From NCBI RefSeq assembly GCF_900109515.1, contig NZ_FOBD01000007.1, forward strand, positions 186,001 to 250,000: a stretch of DNA of 64,000 bases, read 5' to 3'. Source of the DNA: Paenibacillus sp. OK003 (GTDB lineage: Bacteria; Bacillota; Bacilli; Paenibacillales; Paenibacillaceae). Under the pieces are notes generated by a model. That model ran no database searches, was not told where the DNA came from, and worked only from the letters and a program-made list of their open reading frames with translations. Both the position numbers and the translations under genes were made by a program. Shown here piece by piece: positions 16,184-25,216 of the stretch (positions are counted from its first letter, which is position 1; every line of letters begins with the position of its first letter).

Positions 16184-17434
16184 TTGAAGAAGAGGTCGGT
16201 CAAGTTATGGAGTGTTTTGCTCGGTACGGTCATTGCGTTGACGGGATGTGTGGAGGGTGGCACGCCGCCTGAAACGACGAGTTCCGGTGGGGCGGGAGAG
16301 TCAGCTTCGTCCGGAGAAACGATTAAGGTAGGTGTTCTTCACTCCCTGAGTGGAACGATGGCGATCAGTGAAGTGTCGGTTAAGGATGCGGAGATGCTTG
16401 CCATTGAAGAGATCAATGCAACCGGCGGAGTGCTGGGTAAACAAATCGAGCCAGTGGTTGAGGACGGCGCTTCCGATTGGCCTACATTTGCGGAGAAAGC
16501 AGGGAAGTTACTGCAGCAGGATAAAGTTGCTGCTGTATTCGGCGGATGGACCTCTGCGAGTAGGAAGGCGATGCTGCCGGTGTTTGAGCAGAACAAGGGT
16601 CTGTTGTTTTACCCGGTGCAATATGAAGGATTGGAATCATCACCCAACATTTTTTATACAGGAGCCACAACGAATCAACAGATCGTACCGTCCGTAACCT
16701 GGTTGCTGGAGAACAGGGGCAAGAAGTTTTACCTGCTCGGTTCCGATTATGTTTTCCCAAAAACGGCCAATCAGGTCATCAAAGCTCAGCTTGCAGCTGA
16801 GGGTGGCGAAGTCGTAGGCGAAGAATATACACCGCTGGGACATACGGATTACAGTACGATTATCAGCAAAATCAAGGCTGCCAAGCCGGATATTGTATAC
16901 AACACGCTGAACGGAGACAGCAATGTCGCCTTTTTCAAACAATTAAAGGATGCCGGGATCTCTTCGGAACAATTGACAACTCTGTCCGTGAGTGTGGCGG
17001 AGGAAGAAATTCGAGGGGTTGGTGCGGATGTACTGAAAGGACATTTGGCTTCCTGGAACTATTATCAAACGACAGATACACCTGAAAATAAAACATTTGT
17101 AGAGAAATATAAAGAAAAATATGGAGCTGACCGGGTGACGGCCGATCCGATTGAAGCGGGATATGTAGCCGTTTATCTGTGGAAAGCAGCCGTTGAAAAA
17201 GCCGGATCGACCGATGTTGAAAAGGTAAAGGAGGCCGCTAAAGGTCTGGAATTCGATGCGCCGGAAGGAAAAGTGACGGTGGACGGAGAGAACCAGCATA
17301 TCTACAAAACGGTGCGAATTGGTGAAGTGCAGGAAGATGGACAGTTCAAGGAATTGTGGAACTCCGGCGCACCCGTCAAACCTGATCCGTATCTGAAAAC
17401 GTACGAGTGGGGAGCTTCCCTTAGTACCAAATAA
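16184..17434 (+). CDS. urtA: urea ABC transporter substrate-binding lipoprotein UrtA
   Basis: A 416-residue binding protein of the branched-chain-amino-acid/amide type. It begins with a lipoprotein signal (lipobox LTGC, Cys at 22) and a Gly/Ser-rich linker, then [17 protein letters not shown] and [20 protein letters not shown], typical of UrtA rather than LivJ. Facing an intact urease operon, urea is the obvious ligand. The start is a TTG at 16184 with GGGAG upstream. First gene of urtABCDE. Confidence 0.96.
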   Translation: MKKRSVKLWSVLLGTVIALTGCVEGGTPPETTSSGGAGESASSGETIKVGVLHSLSGTMAISEVSVKDAEMLAIEEINATGGVLGKQIEPVVEDGASDWPTFAEKAGKLLQQDKVAAVFGGWTSASRKAMLPVFEQNKGLLFYPVQYEGLESSPNIFYTGATTNQQIVPSVTWLLENRGKKFYLLGSDYVFPKTANQVIKAQLAAEGGEVVGEEYTPLGHTDYSTIISKIKAAKPDIVYNTLNGDSNVAFFKQLKDAGISSEQLTTLSVSVAEEEIRGVGADVLKGHLASWNYYQTTDTPENKTFVEKYKEKYGADRVTADPIEAGYVAVYLWKAAVEKAGSTDVEKVKEAAKGLEFDAPEGKVTVDGENQHIYKTVRIGEVQEDGQFKELWNSGAPVKPDPYLKTYEWGASLSTK

Positions 17435-17471
17435 CATGGGCATCTCACGTCACAACTGCTGAATAACAGAC

Positions 17472-17493
17472 GAGGGTGCGACAACACACCCTC
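17472..17493 (+). other. intercistronic hairpin between urtA and urtB
   Basis: GAGGGTG (17472-17478) pairs with CACCCTC (17487-17493) and has no T-run. Such stems after a binding-protein gene often protect its mRNA so that it is made in excess of the permeases; that is inference. Confidence 0.4.
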
Positions 17494-17582
17494 TTACAAC
17501 ATTACGGTAAAGCGTTGATGCGAAACGTAAATGATGTCTTGTATAAAATTTCAGATGTTCACAGCATGAGGAGGGAAAGGCG

Positions 17583-18488
17583 ATGGATATGTTTGTCCTG
17601 CAAATGTTCAATGGGTTAAGCATCAGTTCCATCCTGCTGCTGATTGCGTTGGGACTCGCGGTTACATTTGGATTGATGAATGTCATTAACATGGCGCATG
17701 GTGAATTGATCATGATCGGCGCTTACGCTACATATGTGACGCAAAACCTGTTCATTTCGTATGCTCCGCAAGCGTGGTTCGATGTCTACTTTATTGTGGC
17801 TCTGCCTATCGCCTTTGGTGTGGCGGCTCTTATAGGCTGGTTGCTGGAAGTAGTGCTGATCAGGCATCTGTATGGGAGGCCGCTCGACAGTCTGCTTGCT
17901 ACATGGGGCGTAGGCATGATGCTGCAACAATTGGCCCGAACGATATTTGGGGCGCCGAATGTAGGGGTGTCCAGTCCGGCTTGGCTTAACGGAGGTCTGA
18001 CCATCGCGGATGGTATTGTGTTTCCGTATAAACGTCTTTTCATTATCGCGCTGGTTGCTGTTGTGCTGCTGTGCATGTATCTGTACATCTATCGCACTTC
18101 TTCCGGGAGACGGATGAGGGCCGTGATGCAGAATCGAAGCATGGCGGGCTGTCTCGGGATTTCCACCAGACGAGTGGATGGCATGACCTTTGCGATTGGT
18201 TCGGGTATTGCCGGCATCGCCGGATGTGCATTGACACTCATTGGCCCGATTGGCCCTTCGCTGGGGACGTATTATATCGTGGATGCGTTCATGGTGGTTG
18301 TACTGGGCGGTGTGGGGAAACTGGTGGGAACCGTGTGTGGTGCGCTTGGAATTGGCATGTTCAATACGTTATTCGAAACATATACCTCAGCCTCGATCGG
18401 CAAGGTGCTGGTATTTGTCTGTATTGTAGCTTTTCTGCAATGGAAGCCCCGCGGGCTCGTTGCCATACGGACCCGGAGTCTGGATTAA
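17583..18488 (+). CDS. urtB: urea ABC transporter permease UrtB
   Basis: A 301-residue LivH-type permease with about eight membrane segments. [22 protein letters not shown] is the diagnostic N-terminal motif, and [20 protein letters not shown] forms the cytoplasmic loop that contacts the ATPases. GAGGAGGGAAAGGCG precedes the ATG. It is followed after 18 bases by urtC. Confidence 0.95.
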   Translation: MDMFVLQMFNGLSISSILLLIALGLAVTFGLMNVINMAHGELIMIGAYATYVTQNLFISYAPQAWFDVYFIVALPIAFGVAALIGWLLEVVLIRHLYGRPLDSLLATWGVGMMLQQLARTIFGAPNVGVSSPAWLNGGLTIADGIVFPYKRLFIIALVAVVLLCMYLYIYRTSSGRRMRAVMQNRSMAGCLGISTRRVDGMTFAIGSGIAGIAGCALTLIGPIGPSLGTYYIVDAFMVVVLGGVGKLVGTVCGALGIGMFNTLFETYTSASIGKVLVFVCIVAFLQWKPRGLVAIRTRSLD

Positions 18489-18506
18489 TGTGAAGAAGGG
18501 GGTTAT

Positions 18507-19601
18507 ATGATGTCGGCACTTCTCAAGACGGGTAGTCTGAAAATGAAGATCATCTGGGCGGTTGTCCTGATCATGATGTGTCTGGCTCCACTCATTTCCA
18601 CGGAATTCCGGCTTAGTCTGTTGGCGAAATTCCTGGCCCTGGCCATTCTGGCAATCGGTCTGGACTTGATCTGGGGATATGGAGGCGTGCTTAGTTTGGG
18701 GCATGGCGTATTCTTTGGGCTTGGCGGGTACGCCATGGCGATGTATCTGAAGCTGCAGGCGAGCGGTGCAACACTTCCAGACTTTATGGGATGGAGTGGT
18801 CTTAGCGGTCTGCCATGGTTCTGGGAACCATTTAGGTCATTCCCGGTGGCGCTATTGCTAGGCATTGCCCTTCCGGCATTGCTGGCCTTTGCCCTGGGCT
18901 GGTTCACATTCCGTAACCGGATCACCGGTGTGTATTTTACAATCCTGACCCAAGCTTTAGTCCTCATTGTAGTAACGTTATTTGTGGGCAAACAGGAATG
19001 GACGGGAGGGACCAACGGTATAACGGGGTATAACGCGATCTTTGGTTTTGCGCTTCATTCGGCAGGGACAACGATTGCTCTCTACTATATAACGCTTGCC
19101 GTTCTAGTGCTCGCCTACCTGCTTTGTCGCCGGGTTGTGAACAGCAGGTTTGGTCAGGTGCTTGAAGCTGCGCGGGATGGGGAGAATCGGGTTCGCTTTC
19201 TTGGCTATGACCCGGCAGGGTTCAAGACGCTGGCTTTCGCCCTTTCCGGAGCGCTGGCGGGAATCGCAGGTATGTTATTTGTGCTCCAGGTAGGGATCAT
19301 CTCACCTTCCATGATGGGGATTGTGCCATCAATTGAAATGGTATTATGGGTTGCCTTGGGCGGTCGTGGAACGCTGATTGGTGCGGTAATCGGAGCTGTG
19401 GTACTGAACGCAGCCAAAACGGGCATCAGTGAAGCGTATCCGGAAGGTTGGTTGTTTGTCATTGGTGGACTCTTTGTAACGGTGGTCTTATTCATGCCGA
19501 ATGGGCTTGTTGGTGTATACCGTCATGTGGTGCGCTTGTTGAAACGGAGAGGAGAGGTTGTGCATGTTCCAGTCAGTCAGGAAAAGCCAAAAGTCTACTG
19601 A
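18507..19601 (+). CDS. urtC: urea ABC transporter permease UrtC
   Basis: A 364-residue LivM-type permease. Seen: [32 protein letters not shown] region (about residues 50-75), [12 protein letters not shown], the insertion [15 protein letters not shown] characteristic of UrtC, and [19 protein letters not shown]. It pairs with UrtB to form the pore. Its 3' end overlaps urtD by 38 bases. Confidence 0.95.
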   Translation: MMSALLKTGSLKMKIIWAVVLIMMCLAPLISTEFRLSLLAKFLALAILAIGLDLIWGYGGVLSLGHGVFFGLGGYAMAMYLKLQASGATLPDFMGWSGLSGLPWFWEPFRSFPVALLLGIALPALLAFALGWFTFRNRITGVYFTILTQALVLIVVTLFVGKQEWTGGTNGITGYNAIFGFALHSAGTTIALYYITLAVLVLAYLLCRRVVNSRFGQVLEAARDGENRVRFLGYDPAGFKTLAFALSGALAGIAGMLFVLQVGIISPSMMGIVPSIEMVLWVALGGRGTLIGAVIGAVVLNAAKTGISEAYPEGWLFVIGGLFVTVVLFMPNGLVGVYRHVVRLLKRRGEVVHVPVSQEKPKVY

Positions 19602-20373
19602 CGTTCCGGTAGTCCTGGTCGCAGAGGAAATTACGGTGGCATTTGGCGGTTTTGTTGCGGTCAAAGGCATGAATCTGAAGCTGCATGAACATGATCTGCA
19701 TTTTCTGATCGGTCCCAATGGTGCGGGAAAAACAACGATGCTGGATGTGATTTGCGGCAAAACCAAGCCCTTGTCCGGTACAGTGAAGATGGCGGATGGT
19801 ACGGATCTGACACGTTTGAAGGAGCACCAGATTGTTCGAAAAGGGGTAGGGCGCAAGTTCCAAGCTCCATCGATCTTTGCTGGTCTGACCGTGCAGGAGA
19901 ACCTGACGCTGGCTGCGGAGACTCGTCGTTCTCCTTTACAGGCTCTGGGTATTCAACGGTATTCAAAAATAAGTCCGGCCATGGAGCGGATTACGCTCCA
20001 GATTGGTCTGCAGGACCGAGTGGACGCACGTGCAGGGGCGCTATCACACGGGGAAAAGCAGTGGCTTGAGATTGGCATGCTGCTGCTGCAGGAACCCCGT
20101 GTATTGCTGCTGGATGAACCGGCAGCGGGGATGACGGACGAAGAAACACATAAGACGGGGCGCCTGCTGCAGGACATTGCGCGAGAAAGGTCTGTTGTGG
20201 TAGTGGAGCATGATATGGAATTCGTTCGCGAGTATGCAGCCAAAGTGACGGTGATGCATGAAGGCAAGCTTCTAAAGGAAGGTACGATGGCGGAAGTGCA
20301 GGAAGATCCAAGAGTGGCTGAAGTGTATCTGGGCAAAAGGAGGGATGACCATGCTGTCGCTGCAACGAATTGA
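19564..20373 (+). CDS. urtD: urea ABC transporter ATP-binding protein UrtD
   Basis: A 269-residue LivG-type ATPase: Walker [10 protein letters not shown], signature region [16 protein letters not shown], Walker [11 protein letters not shown] and switch VVEHD. The LSHGE signature instead of LSGGQ is usual for UrtD. ATG 19564 is preferred because GGAGAGG lies six bases before it; the open frame also offers a TTG at 19558. It overlaps the end of urtC and the start of urtE (20351), so the operon is translationally coupled. Confidence 0.95.
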   Translation: MFQSVRKSQKSTDVPVVLVAEEITVAFGGFVAVKGMNLKLHEHDLHFLIGPNGAGKTTMLDVICGKTKPLSGTVKMADGTDLTRLKEHQIVRKGVGRKFQAPSIFAGLTVQENLTLAAETRRSPLQALGIQRYSKISPAMERITLQIGLQDRVDARAGALSHGEKQWLEIGMLLLQEPRVLLLDEPAAGMTDEETHKTGRLLQDIARERSVVVVEHDMEFVREYAAKVTVMHEGKLLKEGTMAEVQEDPRVAEVYLGKRRDDHAVAATN

Positions 20374-21046
20374 GTCCGGCTATGGGGAGAGCAATGTGCT
20401 GCGCGGTGTGAATCTGGATGTCGAGCCAGGTCAGGTGGTATGCCTGATGGGACGTAATGGTGTTGGGAAAACCACCTTGATGAAGACGTTGATGGGGCTT
20501 CTTAAAACGCGCAAGGGACATATTCAGTGGAAAGGTCAGGAATTATCCACCCTCGATCCGGCCAAGCGGGCCAGGTCGGGGATTGGATATGTGCCACAGG
20601 GGCGGGAGATCTTCCCACAGCTTACGGTGAAGGAAAATCTGCTGCTGGGTCTGGAGACCAGTAGCGCAGGGGTAAAGACGTTCCCGGAGGATGTGCTGGC
20701 GATGTTTCCGGTGCTTGCCACGATGTATGGACGGCAGGGTGGTGATCTGAGTGGCGGGCAGCAACAGCAGCTGGCATTTGCCCGCGCGCTGGCTTCCCGG
20801 CCCGGATTATTGCTTCTGGATGAGCCGACAGAAGGCATCCAGCCTTCTATCGTAGAGGACATCCGGCAGGTCATTTTGCAAATTAAGGCAAAGGGTGAAA
20901 TCTCCATCTTGCTGGTGGAGCAAAGCATTGATTTTGTACGCGGTGCTGCAGATTATATCTATGTAATGGACAAAGGGGCAATTGCACTGCAAGGAACACC
21001 GCGAGAGCTGGATATGTCGCAGTTTGAGCACCATCTGTCTGTGTAG
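20351..21046 (+). CDS. urtE: urea ABC transporter ATP-binding protein UrtE
   Basis: A 231-residue LivF-type ATPase: Walker A GRNGVGKTT, signature LSGGQQQQLAFARAL, Walker B LLLLDEPTEGIQPSI. An ATG at 20345 touches the AAAGGAGGG ribosome-binding site, so ATG 20351 is the workable start. Last gene of the urt operon; no clear terminator was seen before the convergent PAS gene. Confidence 0.95.
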   Translation: MLSLQRIESGYGESNVLRGVNLDVEPGQVVCLMGRNGVGKTTLMKTLMGLLKTRKGHIQWKGQELSTLDPAKRARSGIGYVPQGREIFPQLTVKENLLLGLETSSAGVKTFPEDVLAMFPVLATMYGRQGGDLSGGQQQQLAFARALASRPGLLLLDEPTEGIQPSIVEDIRQVILQIKAKGEISILLVEQSIDFVRGAADYIYVMDKGAIALQGTPRELDMSQFEHHLSV

Positions 21047-21071
21047 CTTAAGTTCTTGGTGTAGGGTGGGT

Positions 21072-21725
21072 TCAGGAACGCTTGTCCAGAATGTTGGAGT
21101 ATTTCGGATATAGCCTTCGGATGCAATCCGGGCAGATATCATGGGTGAATTCGGCATGAGTGTGCTTCTCCAAATAACTCTCAACAGAGTTCCAGCTGTC
21201 CTGTTCATCCTTAATCTGTTTGCAGACAGCGCAGATGGGGAGCAGTCCACGCAAAGTACGTACTTCGGACAGTGCCTTCTTCAATTGGCGCTCTGTCTGT
21301 TTCTGTTCGGTAACATCCGTGTGTGCAATTAATGCGAGATCAGACAGCAGGGATGGGTCGGCCTGAATCAATGGGGTGAGCTCGAGACGGAACCACCGTT
21401 GTTCGTTGTGGACAGTTTGAACGGAGATGTCGTATGTATAACTGTCTTTAAAAGGTGCAGTAATACTTTTTAACTCCTGAACAATCTTCGCATTCTTTGC
21501 TTTCTCCTCGCGTAATGTCCACCCCTCTATAAGATGAAGGTAATGAGGTAGTTCAGGTGATGTTCTGGAGGGGCTTGATACGCTCGATTTGAGAAGCAGT
21601 TGCCCGAGTCCGCGTTGCCATGCCGTGTTGCAGCTTCGGATGATCCAGTTGTGGTCGACGATGATAAGCTGGTGTTGCATGGACTGGAACGATAATCTCT
21701 CCAGATCGGATATTAAGTATCTCAT
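21072..21725 (-). CDS. PAS-domain protein with C-terminal CxxC...CxxC zinc-like motif
   Basis: A 217-residue soluble protein. Residues about 15-150 form a PAS-like fold (HQLIIVDHNWIIRSCNTAWQ at the start, RWFRLELTPLIQ and ALIAHTDVTEQKQTERQL at the end, the usual PAS-PAC exit helix). The last 60 residues carry LRGLLPICAVCKQIKDEQDS and, after a helix, HDICPDCIRRLYPKYSNIL, a tail often found after PAS or receiver domains in bacterial signalling proteins. No kinase, GGDEF or other output domain is attached, so it may be a sensor adaptor. AAGGAGGAGCTCATTTC precedes the ATG. Confidence 0.75.
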   Translation of the reverse strand: MRYLISDLERLSFQSMQHQLIIVDHNWIIRSCNTAWQRGLGQLLLKSSVSSPSRTSPELPHYLHLIEGWTLREEKAKNAKIVQELKSITAPFKDSYTYDISVQTVHNEQRWFRLELTPLIQADPSLLSDLALIAHTDVTEQKQTERQLKKALSEVRTLRGLLPICAVCKQIKDEQDSWNSVESYLEKHTHAEFTHDICPDCIRRLYPKYSNILDKRS

Positions 21726-21752
21726 GAAATGAGCTCCTCCTTGGCAGAAATC

Positions 21753-21956
21753 TTATCTTAAATCATCTGGTATTTCCAAAATATCTGCGACCTGGTTCCT
21801 GAACCGGGTTGCTTTGCGTGTACCGTGAATGAGATTGGACAGACGGTACGGTGGAATGCCATACTGTTCACAAAATGTCTTTTGGTCGACCTGGAGTTCG
21901 GTTAGTCGTCGTTTGATGGCCCATCCGAAAGGAGTCACAGGTTTCTTTTTGTTCAA
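21753..21956 (-). CDS. small XRE-like DNA-binding protein
   Basis: A 67-residue protein, almost wholly a helix-turn-helix: PFGWAIKRRLTELQVDQKTF, then GIPPYRLSNLIHGTRKATRF. It resembles short phage-type or regulatory DNA-binding proteins of Bacillota that begin TPFGWAI. The start is a TTG (21956) with GAGGGGTG eight bases ahead. The upstream region holds a symmetrical pair of operator-like sites (22046-22056 and 22110-22120), which it may bind. It precedes the PAS gene on the same strand and could be co-transcribed with it. Confidence 0.75.
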   Translation of the reverse strand: MNKKKPVTPFGWAIKRRLTELQVDQKTFCEQYGIPPYRLSNLIHGTRKATRFRNQVADILEIPDDLR

Positions 21957-22045
21957 AAGGGTTCACCCCTCGTTGGAATGTAGTGTTCAGCTGGTTATTC
22001 TGGGTGTAAAATAGATAGATATGCGAGCTGTATGTTTTATTATAT

Positions 22046-22120
22046 ACGTATTTACGTCATCTAACAATTAAAAAAGACGGAAATAAGTGTATTATAATAT
22101 GTTAATTGGCGTAAATACGT
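22046..22120. promoter_or_regulatory. paired CGTAWWTACG operators around an AT-rich promoter
   Basis: ACGTATTTACG (22046-22056) and CGTAAATACGT (22110-22120) are reverse complements of each other, and each is itself a CGTA/TACG palindrome with a two-base centre. Between them lies TATTATAATA (22090-22099), a -10-like sequence usable on either strand. The sites are 64 bp apart, about six helical turns, as in looping or cooperative repressor operators. Confidence 0.55.
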
Positions 22121-22143
22121 TAAATATACAAAATAAATGACAT

Positions 22144-22181
22144 AAAAAACACGCCAGCAATGAGGTTGCGGCGTGTTTTTT
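22144..22181. terminator. bidirectional terminator of the ureF-like gene
   Basis: AAAAACACGCC pairs with GGCGTGTTTTT, with an inner GCAA/TTGC stem. A-run and T-run flank it, so it works in both directions; it ends the minus-strand ureF paralogue. Confidence 0.88.
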
Positions 22182-22229
22182 ACTATTTTACTGTGTGAGG
22201 AGGTGGGTTATGAAGGGAAAAAGGATGGA

Positions 22230-22931
22230 TCAGGCTCTGTAGGCGTGAAGTCCTGCTCCAAGCATGTGAAAGCTTGGGAACAACGTTTGCATGGACATTG
22301 AGGCTGGTTGTACCAGTCCATCTGCAGCGGAGGCGCTGATGGTATGCCATTCATGCTCCAGGTCTGCGGCCAGGCGAACCAGCAGGTCCTGGGTTGTGTC
22401 GGTATTGAGGGGAATCACTTTGGAGGCTTCGGTTATGCAGGCACTCATTGCTGAATGCAGATAACCAAGGACCGCCTCCTCGACAGGGATTTCGAGGTGG
22501 TGGTTAATCCAGGCGTGAACGGTGGAGAGGCAGCCGACGGATTCATACTTAGCCAGGGTGTGTTCGAGGTGGCTAAAATCAATCCAGGGGTGGAGTGCAC
22601 GAGCCAGCTTAATCAGTCGTTTGCCCATGGTGGACGCATGTTCTCTAAGATTGACTGGGGTGCGCTGGACATGGACGAGCTTGTCGATGAGGGCTGTACG
22701 CCACGCGTCATTGTGATCTGCGGCGGTGTATATGCCTTTAATCGCCATGCCTTCCAGACGCACGATGCTGGGATGCAATTGGCAGCGCATGAATGATTCG
22801 AGATCTTCAGCACTACGAATGGTACCTTCCGCGATATGGGCATCCATTCCGAAGGAATGGGTGAAGCCTCCGACATGGATAGAGGAATCAAGCAGTTTGA
22901 CGTAATCGAGCAGCTTATTCCCACGGTTCAC
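22230..22931 (-). CDS. orphan UreF-like protein (second, diverged UreF)
   Basis: A 233-residue paralogue of the UreF at 12521-13219. Clearly alignable parts are LLDYVKLLDSSIHVGGFTHSF, VRLEGMAIKGIY, HVQRTPVNLREHASTMGKRL and HAWINHHLEIPVEEAVLGYL. The C-terminus differs: it ends TLFPSFHMLGAGLHAYRA and lacks the MRHE...RLF tail that canonical UreF uses toward UreG. The open frame runs up to 22976, but AGGAGG lies nine bases before the GTG at 22931, which matches the UreF N-terminus, so I take that start. It stands alone with its own terminator and a GlnR-like box 28 bases upstream. Confidence 0.85.
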   Translation of the reverse strand: MNRGNKLLDYVKLLDSSIHVGGFTHSFGMDAHIAEGTIRSAEDLESFMRCQLHPSIVRLEGMAIKGIYTAADHNDAWRTALIDKLVHVQRTPVNLREHASTMGKRLIKLARALHPWIDFSHLEHTLAKYESVGCLSTVHAWINHHLEIPVEEAVLGYLHSAMSACITEASKVIPLNTDTTQDLLVRLAADLEHEWHTISASAADGLVQPASMSMQTLFPSFHMLGAGLHAYRA

Positions 22932-22958
22932 AATCTTTCGCCTCCTACGTTCGTTAAA

Positions 22959-22975
22959 TGTTATGTTAAATAACA
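22959..22975. promoter_or_regulatory. GlnR/TnrA-like box upstream of the ureF paralogue
   Basis: TGTTATGTTAAATAACA, with TGTTAT/ATAACA perfectly palindromic arms, matches TGTNANAWWWTNTNACA with two mismatches. A weaker match (TGATATATATATTCACA) lies at 23023-23039. On the minus strand TTGACA near 23060 may be the -35. The remainder of the gap to 23295 is very AT-rich with nothing else recognised. Confidence 0.55.
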
Positions 22976-23295
22976 TCTATACTCCTTTTTGGTTCGCTTT
23001 ATGTTTGTAAATCCGAATTATATGATATATATATTCACATAAATATCCGCTTTTTGTCAATAGTTTCTTGGTTTTTTAAATATTAAATCTATTTAATGTT
23101 ATTTTATATAACTTTAAAAGTTATATTCTACTAAAAGGATTTGAAGGATGGTAATATAAAGAAAGTAGAGTGATCAGCCTTATCGGGTATACAAAGGAGA
23201 TCAAATTTAATCATATGCACTTCGTAGGAGAAAATGACGAGATTATACGATTTATGGAAGGGAAAGCGCATTTAAAATGATATTAATAAAAATGC

Positions 23296-23324
23296 TTTAC
23301 TTTTAAACATGAACCGGGTATAAT
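23296..23324 (+). promoter_or_regulatory. promoter of tRNA-Leu copy 2
   Basis: TTTACT (23296-23301), 17-base spacer, TATAAT (23319-23324), 28 bases ahead of the tRNA. Confidence 0.8.
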
Positions 23325-23352
23325 CAATTCTGTTGCCGATTATTTACGACAT

Positions 23353-23435
23353 GCGGTCGTGGTGGAATGGCAGACACGCTATCTTGAGGGGGTAGTGGGT
23401 GTATACCCGTGGAGGTTCGAGTCCTCTCGACCGCA
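23353..23435 (+). tRNA. tRNA-Leu (anticodon GAG), copy 2
   Basis: Identical in all 83 bases to 9442-9524, with its own promoter and terminator. Confidence 0.96.
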
Positions 23436-23450
23436 TCATAAGAACGATTA

Positions 23451-23486
23451 AGAAGAAGCTTCCCGTATGGGAAGCTTCTTCTTTTA
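23451..23486 (+). terminator. terminator of tRNA-Leu copy 2
   Basis: AGAAGAAGCTTCCC (23451-23464) pairs with GGGAAGCTTCTTCT (23469-23482), four-base loop, T-rich tail. Confidence 0.9.
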
Positions 23487-23605
23487 TGTTTTTTTTATGT
23501 TTTTTTATAGTACAGATGGGTCCAGACAAAAAGACAAAAAAAGGTCATCCGATTCCCCTGAATGCATGCTCATTCTGTCTGCCGGGGGCGGATGGCCTTC
23601 ACTTG

Positions 23606-24082
23606 TTATTTAAGCAATTCTTTGATGTCTGCTTCAATTTTATCAGGTGTTGTTTTGGGAGCATACCGTTTCACAACACGTCCGTTCTGATCCACAAGGA
23701 ACTTGGTGAAGTTCCATTTGATGGCTTTGGAGCCGAGTACACCCGGTGCTTCTTTGGTAAGATGCTGGAATAGAGGGTGAGCGCTTGAACCATTCACATC
23801 GATCTTCTCAAACATCGTGAAGCTAACGCCATAGTTCATCTGGCAGAACTCGGCAATATCATCAGAAGAGCCCTTTTCCTGTGCAAACTGGTTGCTTGGA
23901 AAACCAAGAACTTCAAACGGGGAGTCTTTAAACTTGTCCTGAAGCTCTTGCAGACCTTTGAATTGAGGTGTAAGGCCGCATTGGCTTGCTGTATTCACGA
24001 TAAGCAGTACTTTGTCACGATAGTTGGACATTTCAACTTCCTGACCGCGAAGGGTGTTTACTTTGTAGTCGTAGACTGACAT
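23606..24082 (-). CDS. glutathione peroxidase-family thiol peroxidase
   Basis: A 158-residue thioredoxin-fold peroxidase. The peroxidatic cysteine is Cys35 in NTASQCGLTPQ, with the conserved Gln (FPSNQFAQEKG) and Trp (KWNFTKFLVD) of the catalytic tetrad. A second cysteine in AEFCQMNYGVSFTMF suggests a thioredoxin-recycled mechanism, as in most bacterial members, since these cells usually lack glutathione. An ATG at 24097 overlaps the GGAGG that serves ATG 24082, so the latter is the start. Confidence 0.93.
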   Translation of the reverse strand: MSVYDYKVNTLRGQEVEMSNYRDKVLLIVNTASQCGLTPQFKGLQELQDKFKDSPFEVLGFPSNQFAQEKGSSDDIAEFCQMNYGVSFTMFEKIDVNGSSAHPLFQHLTKEAPGVLGSKAIKWNFTKFLVDQNGRVVKRYAPKTTPDKIEADIKELLK

Positions 24083-24390
24083 GAAAATCGCCTCCATTTC
24101 ATATTCTTCTTTCTTCTATTATATTGATTACAATTAAATAATGCAAAATTTATATTGTTTTTTTAACTCCATTTCAAGCTGTCGTGTATGATCTGTGACC
24201 GATTTGCTACCTAATTTTCGCTAAAGAGAGAATTAGAGAGCTTTGAAGAGATGGGTAGAGAATGGATATGTTGTAAGCGCTATTATTGATGTGAAATGGC
24301 AAAAATCCGTCGATTCGGTGATCTGCACAGACTTTACACCAATATGGCACGGGTGTATGATTCATATCGTAATTCCAATTTAAATTAAAT

Positions 24391-24419
24391 TTTACATGAA
24401 AAACGAAACAAACGATAAT
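24391..24419 (+). promoter_or_regulatory. promoter of the c-di-AMP riboswitch transcript
   Basis: TTTACA (24391-24396), 17-base spacer, GATAAT (24414-24419). Transcription from about 24426 would give a leader of over 300 bases containing the riboswitch. The gap 24083-24390 upstream holds nothing else recognised. Confidence 0.7.
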
Positions 24420-24449
24420 ATCGCTCTGATTAATGATACTAAAGGAACG

Positions 24450-24640
24450 ATGTTTTAATCGCTGAGTTTCCATTCATTCATGGGTGGGAAACGGGGGAAC
24501 CAACAGGATGAACTGTCCAGGACAGTAGGCATCCATGGGGTGAATTTTCCGGTGACAGCCGGAAATAGGGCGACTCTCGCGCCCGAATCCGTCAGCTAAC
24601 CTCGTAAGCGTTAAAGGGAGAGGCAACAAGCCGTACGCTG
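24450..24640 (+). promoter_or_regulatory. c-di-AMP riboswitch (ydaO/yuaA class)
   Basis: The leader has the ydaO-class conserved segments in order: GGGGGAACCA (24493-24502), GGGGTGAATT (24537-24546), the variable hairpin TTCCGG/CCGGAA, GGGCG/CGCCC, then CCGAATCCGTCAGCTAACC and TCGTAAGCG with GGGAGAGGC at the end. A closing helix can form between TTTAATCGCT near 24454 and AGCGTTAAA near 24608. These RNAs bind two c-di-AMP molecules and usually switch transcription off. Edges are approximate. The terminator at 24673-24715 is the likely expression platform. Confidence 0.9.
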
Positions 24641-24672
24641 GTTCATAGTGTCTTTTTGCTATGGATTATTGA

Positions 24673-24715
24673 AGAAGCGTCCGGGAGGCCTTGGTCCCCC
24701 ACGCTTCTTTTTTGT
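24673..24715 (+). terminator. riboswitch-controlled intrinsic terminator
   Basis: AGAAGCGT (24673-24680) pairs with ACGCTTCT (24701-24708), with inner GGGAGG/CCCCC pairing and a six-T tail, 28 bases before the start codon. Confidence 0.85.
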
Positions 24716-24742
24716 TGTCTTTTCACGCCAAGGGAGGAACGA

Positions 24743-25141
24743 ATGATGGATAAAGAGATGATCTTAGTGACTGCTCCAAATGAAGCAGGACGTAAATTTA
24801 TCAAATTGCTGATGTACAAAAAAATGCCGTTTGCCGTTCTGACCAACAGTGCAGGGGAAGAGCGCAGGCTCCGGAGAATCGGTGTGGAGCATGTCATTCG
24901 CATGAACACGGCTGCAGCTCAGAAATGGTTTTTGCCGCAAGGCAGTGTCGGCAATGTTTTTATTTTTGAGAATAGCCTAAACCTGACCTGTCGATATTTG
25001 CAGATTTGCCGCTCCTGGACATCCAAGTCCCTCTGTGTCATTACCGAACAAAGCCATCCCAAAGGAATCTATCGGGGAATGGGAGCAGACCGTATTGTAT
25101 ATTCCTTGAATGGGGAAGTTGGATTTCTGCTTAATGGCTAA
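24743..25141 (+). CDS. unknown protein under c-di-AMP riboswitch control, Rossmann-like
   Basis: A 132-residue protein starting at ATG 24743 or 24746 (GGGAGG precedes both). It has no family I can name. The layout is a beta-alpha-beta start (MILVTAPNEAGRKFIKLLMY), a second strand (KMPFAVLTNSAGEERRLRRI) and GVEHVIRMNTA, as in the first half of an NmrA/TrkA-N type nucleotide-binding domain, though the glycine-rich loop is reduced to APNEAGR. There are no membrane segments. Genes behind ydaO riboswitches often encode potassium or osmolyte transport parts or wall hydrolases, so a regulatory subunit role is possible but unproven. Confidence 0.7.
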   Translation: MMDKEMILVTAPNEAGRKFIKLLMYKKMPFAVLTNSAGEERRLRRIGVEHVIRMNTAAAQKWFLPQGSVGNVFIFENSLNLTCRYLQICRSWTSKSLCVITEQSHPKGIYRGMGADRIVYSLNGEVGFLLNG

Positions 25142-25216
25142 TGACTAGTACTATTCCTGTGATTGATCCGGTGTCAGCTGCCTGTTATAATTGAAATCAT
25201 AAATAAACGGAATCTT

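Noticed and set aside
22977..23295. Possible small genes in the gap before tRNA-Leu copy 2
   Set aside because: The region is very AT-rich, with no frame having a start signal and sensible composition.
24207..24473. Minus-strand 88-codon open frame
   Set aside because: It is antisense to the riboswitch promoter and aptamer, with no ribosome-binding site and unusual composition.
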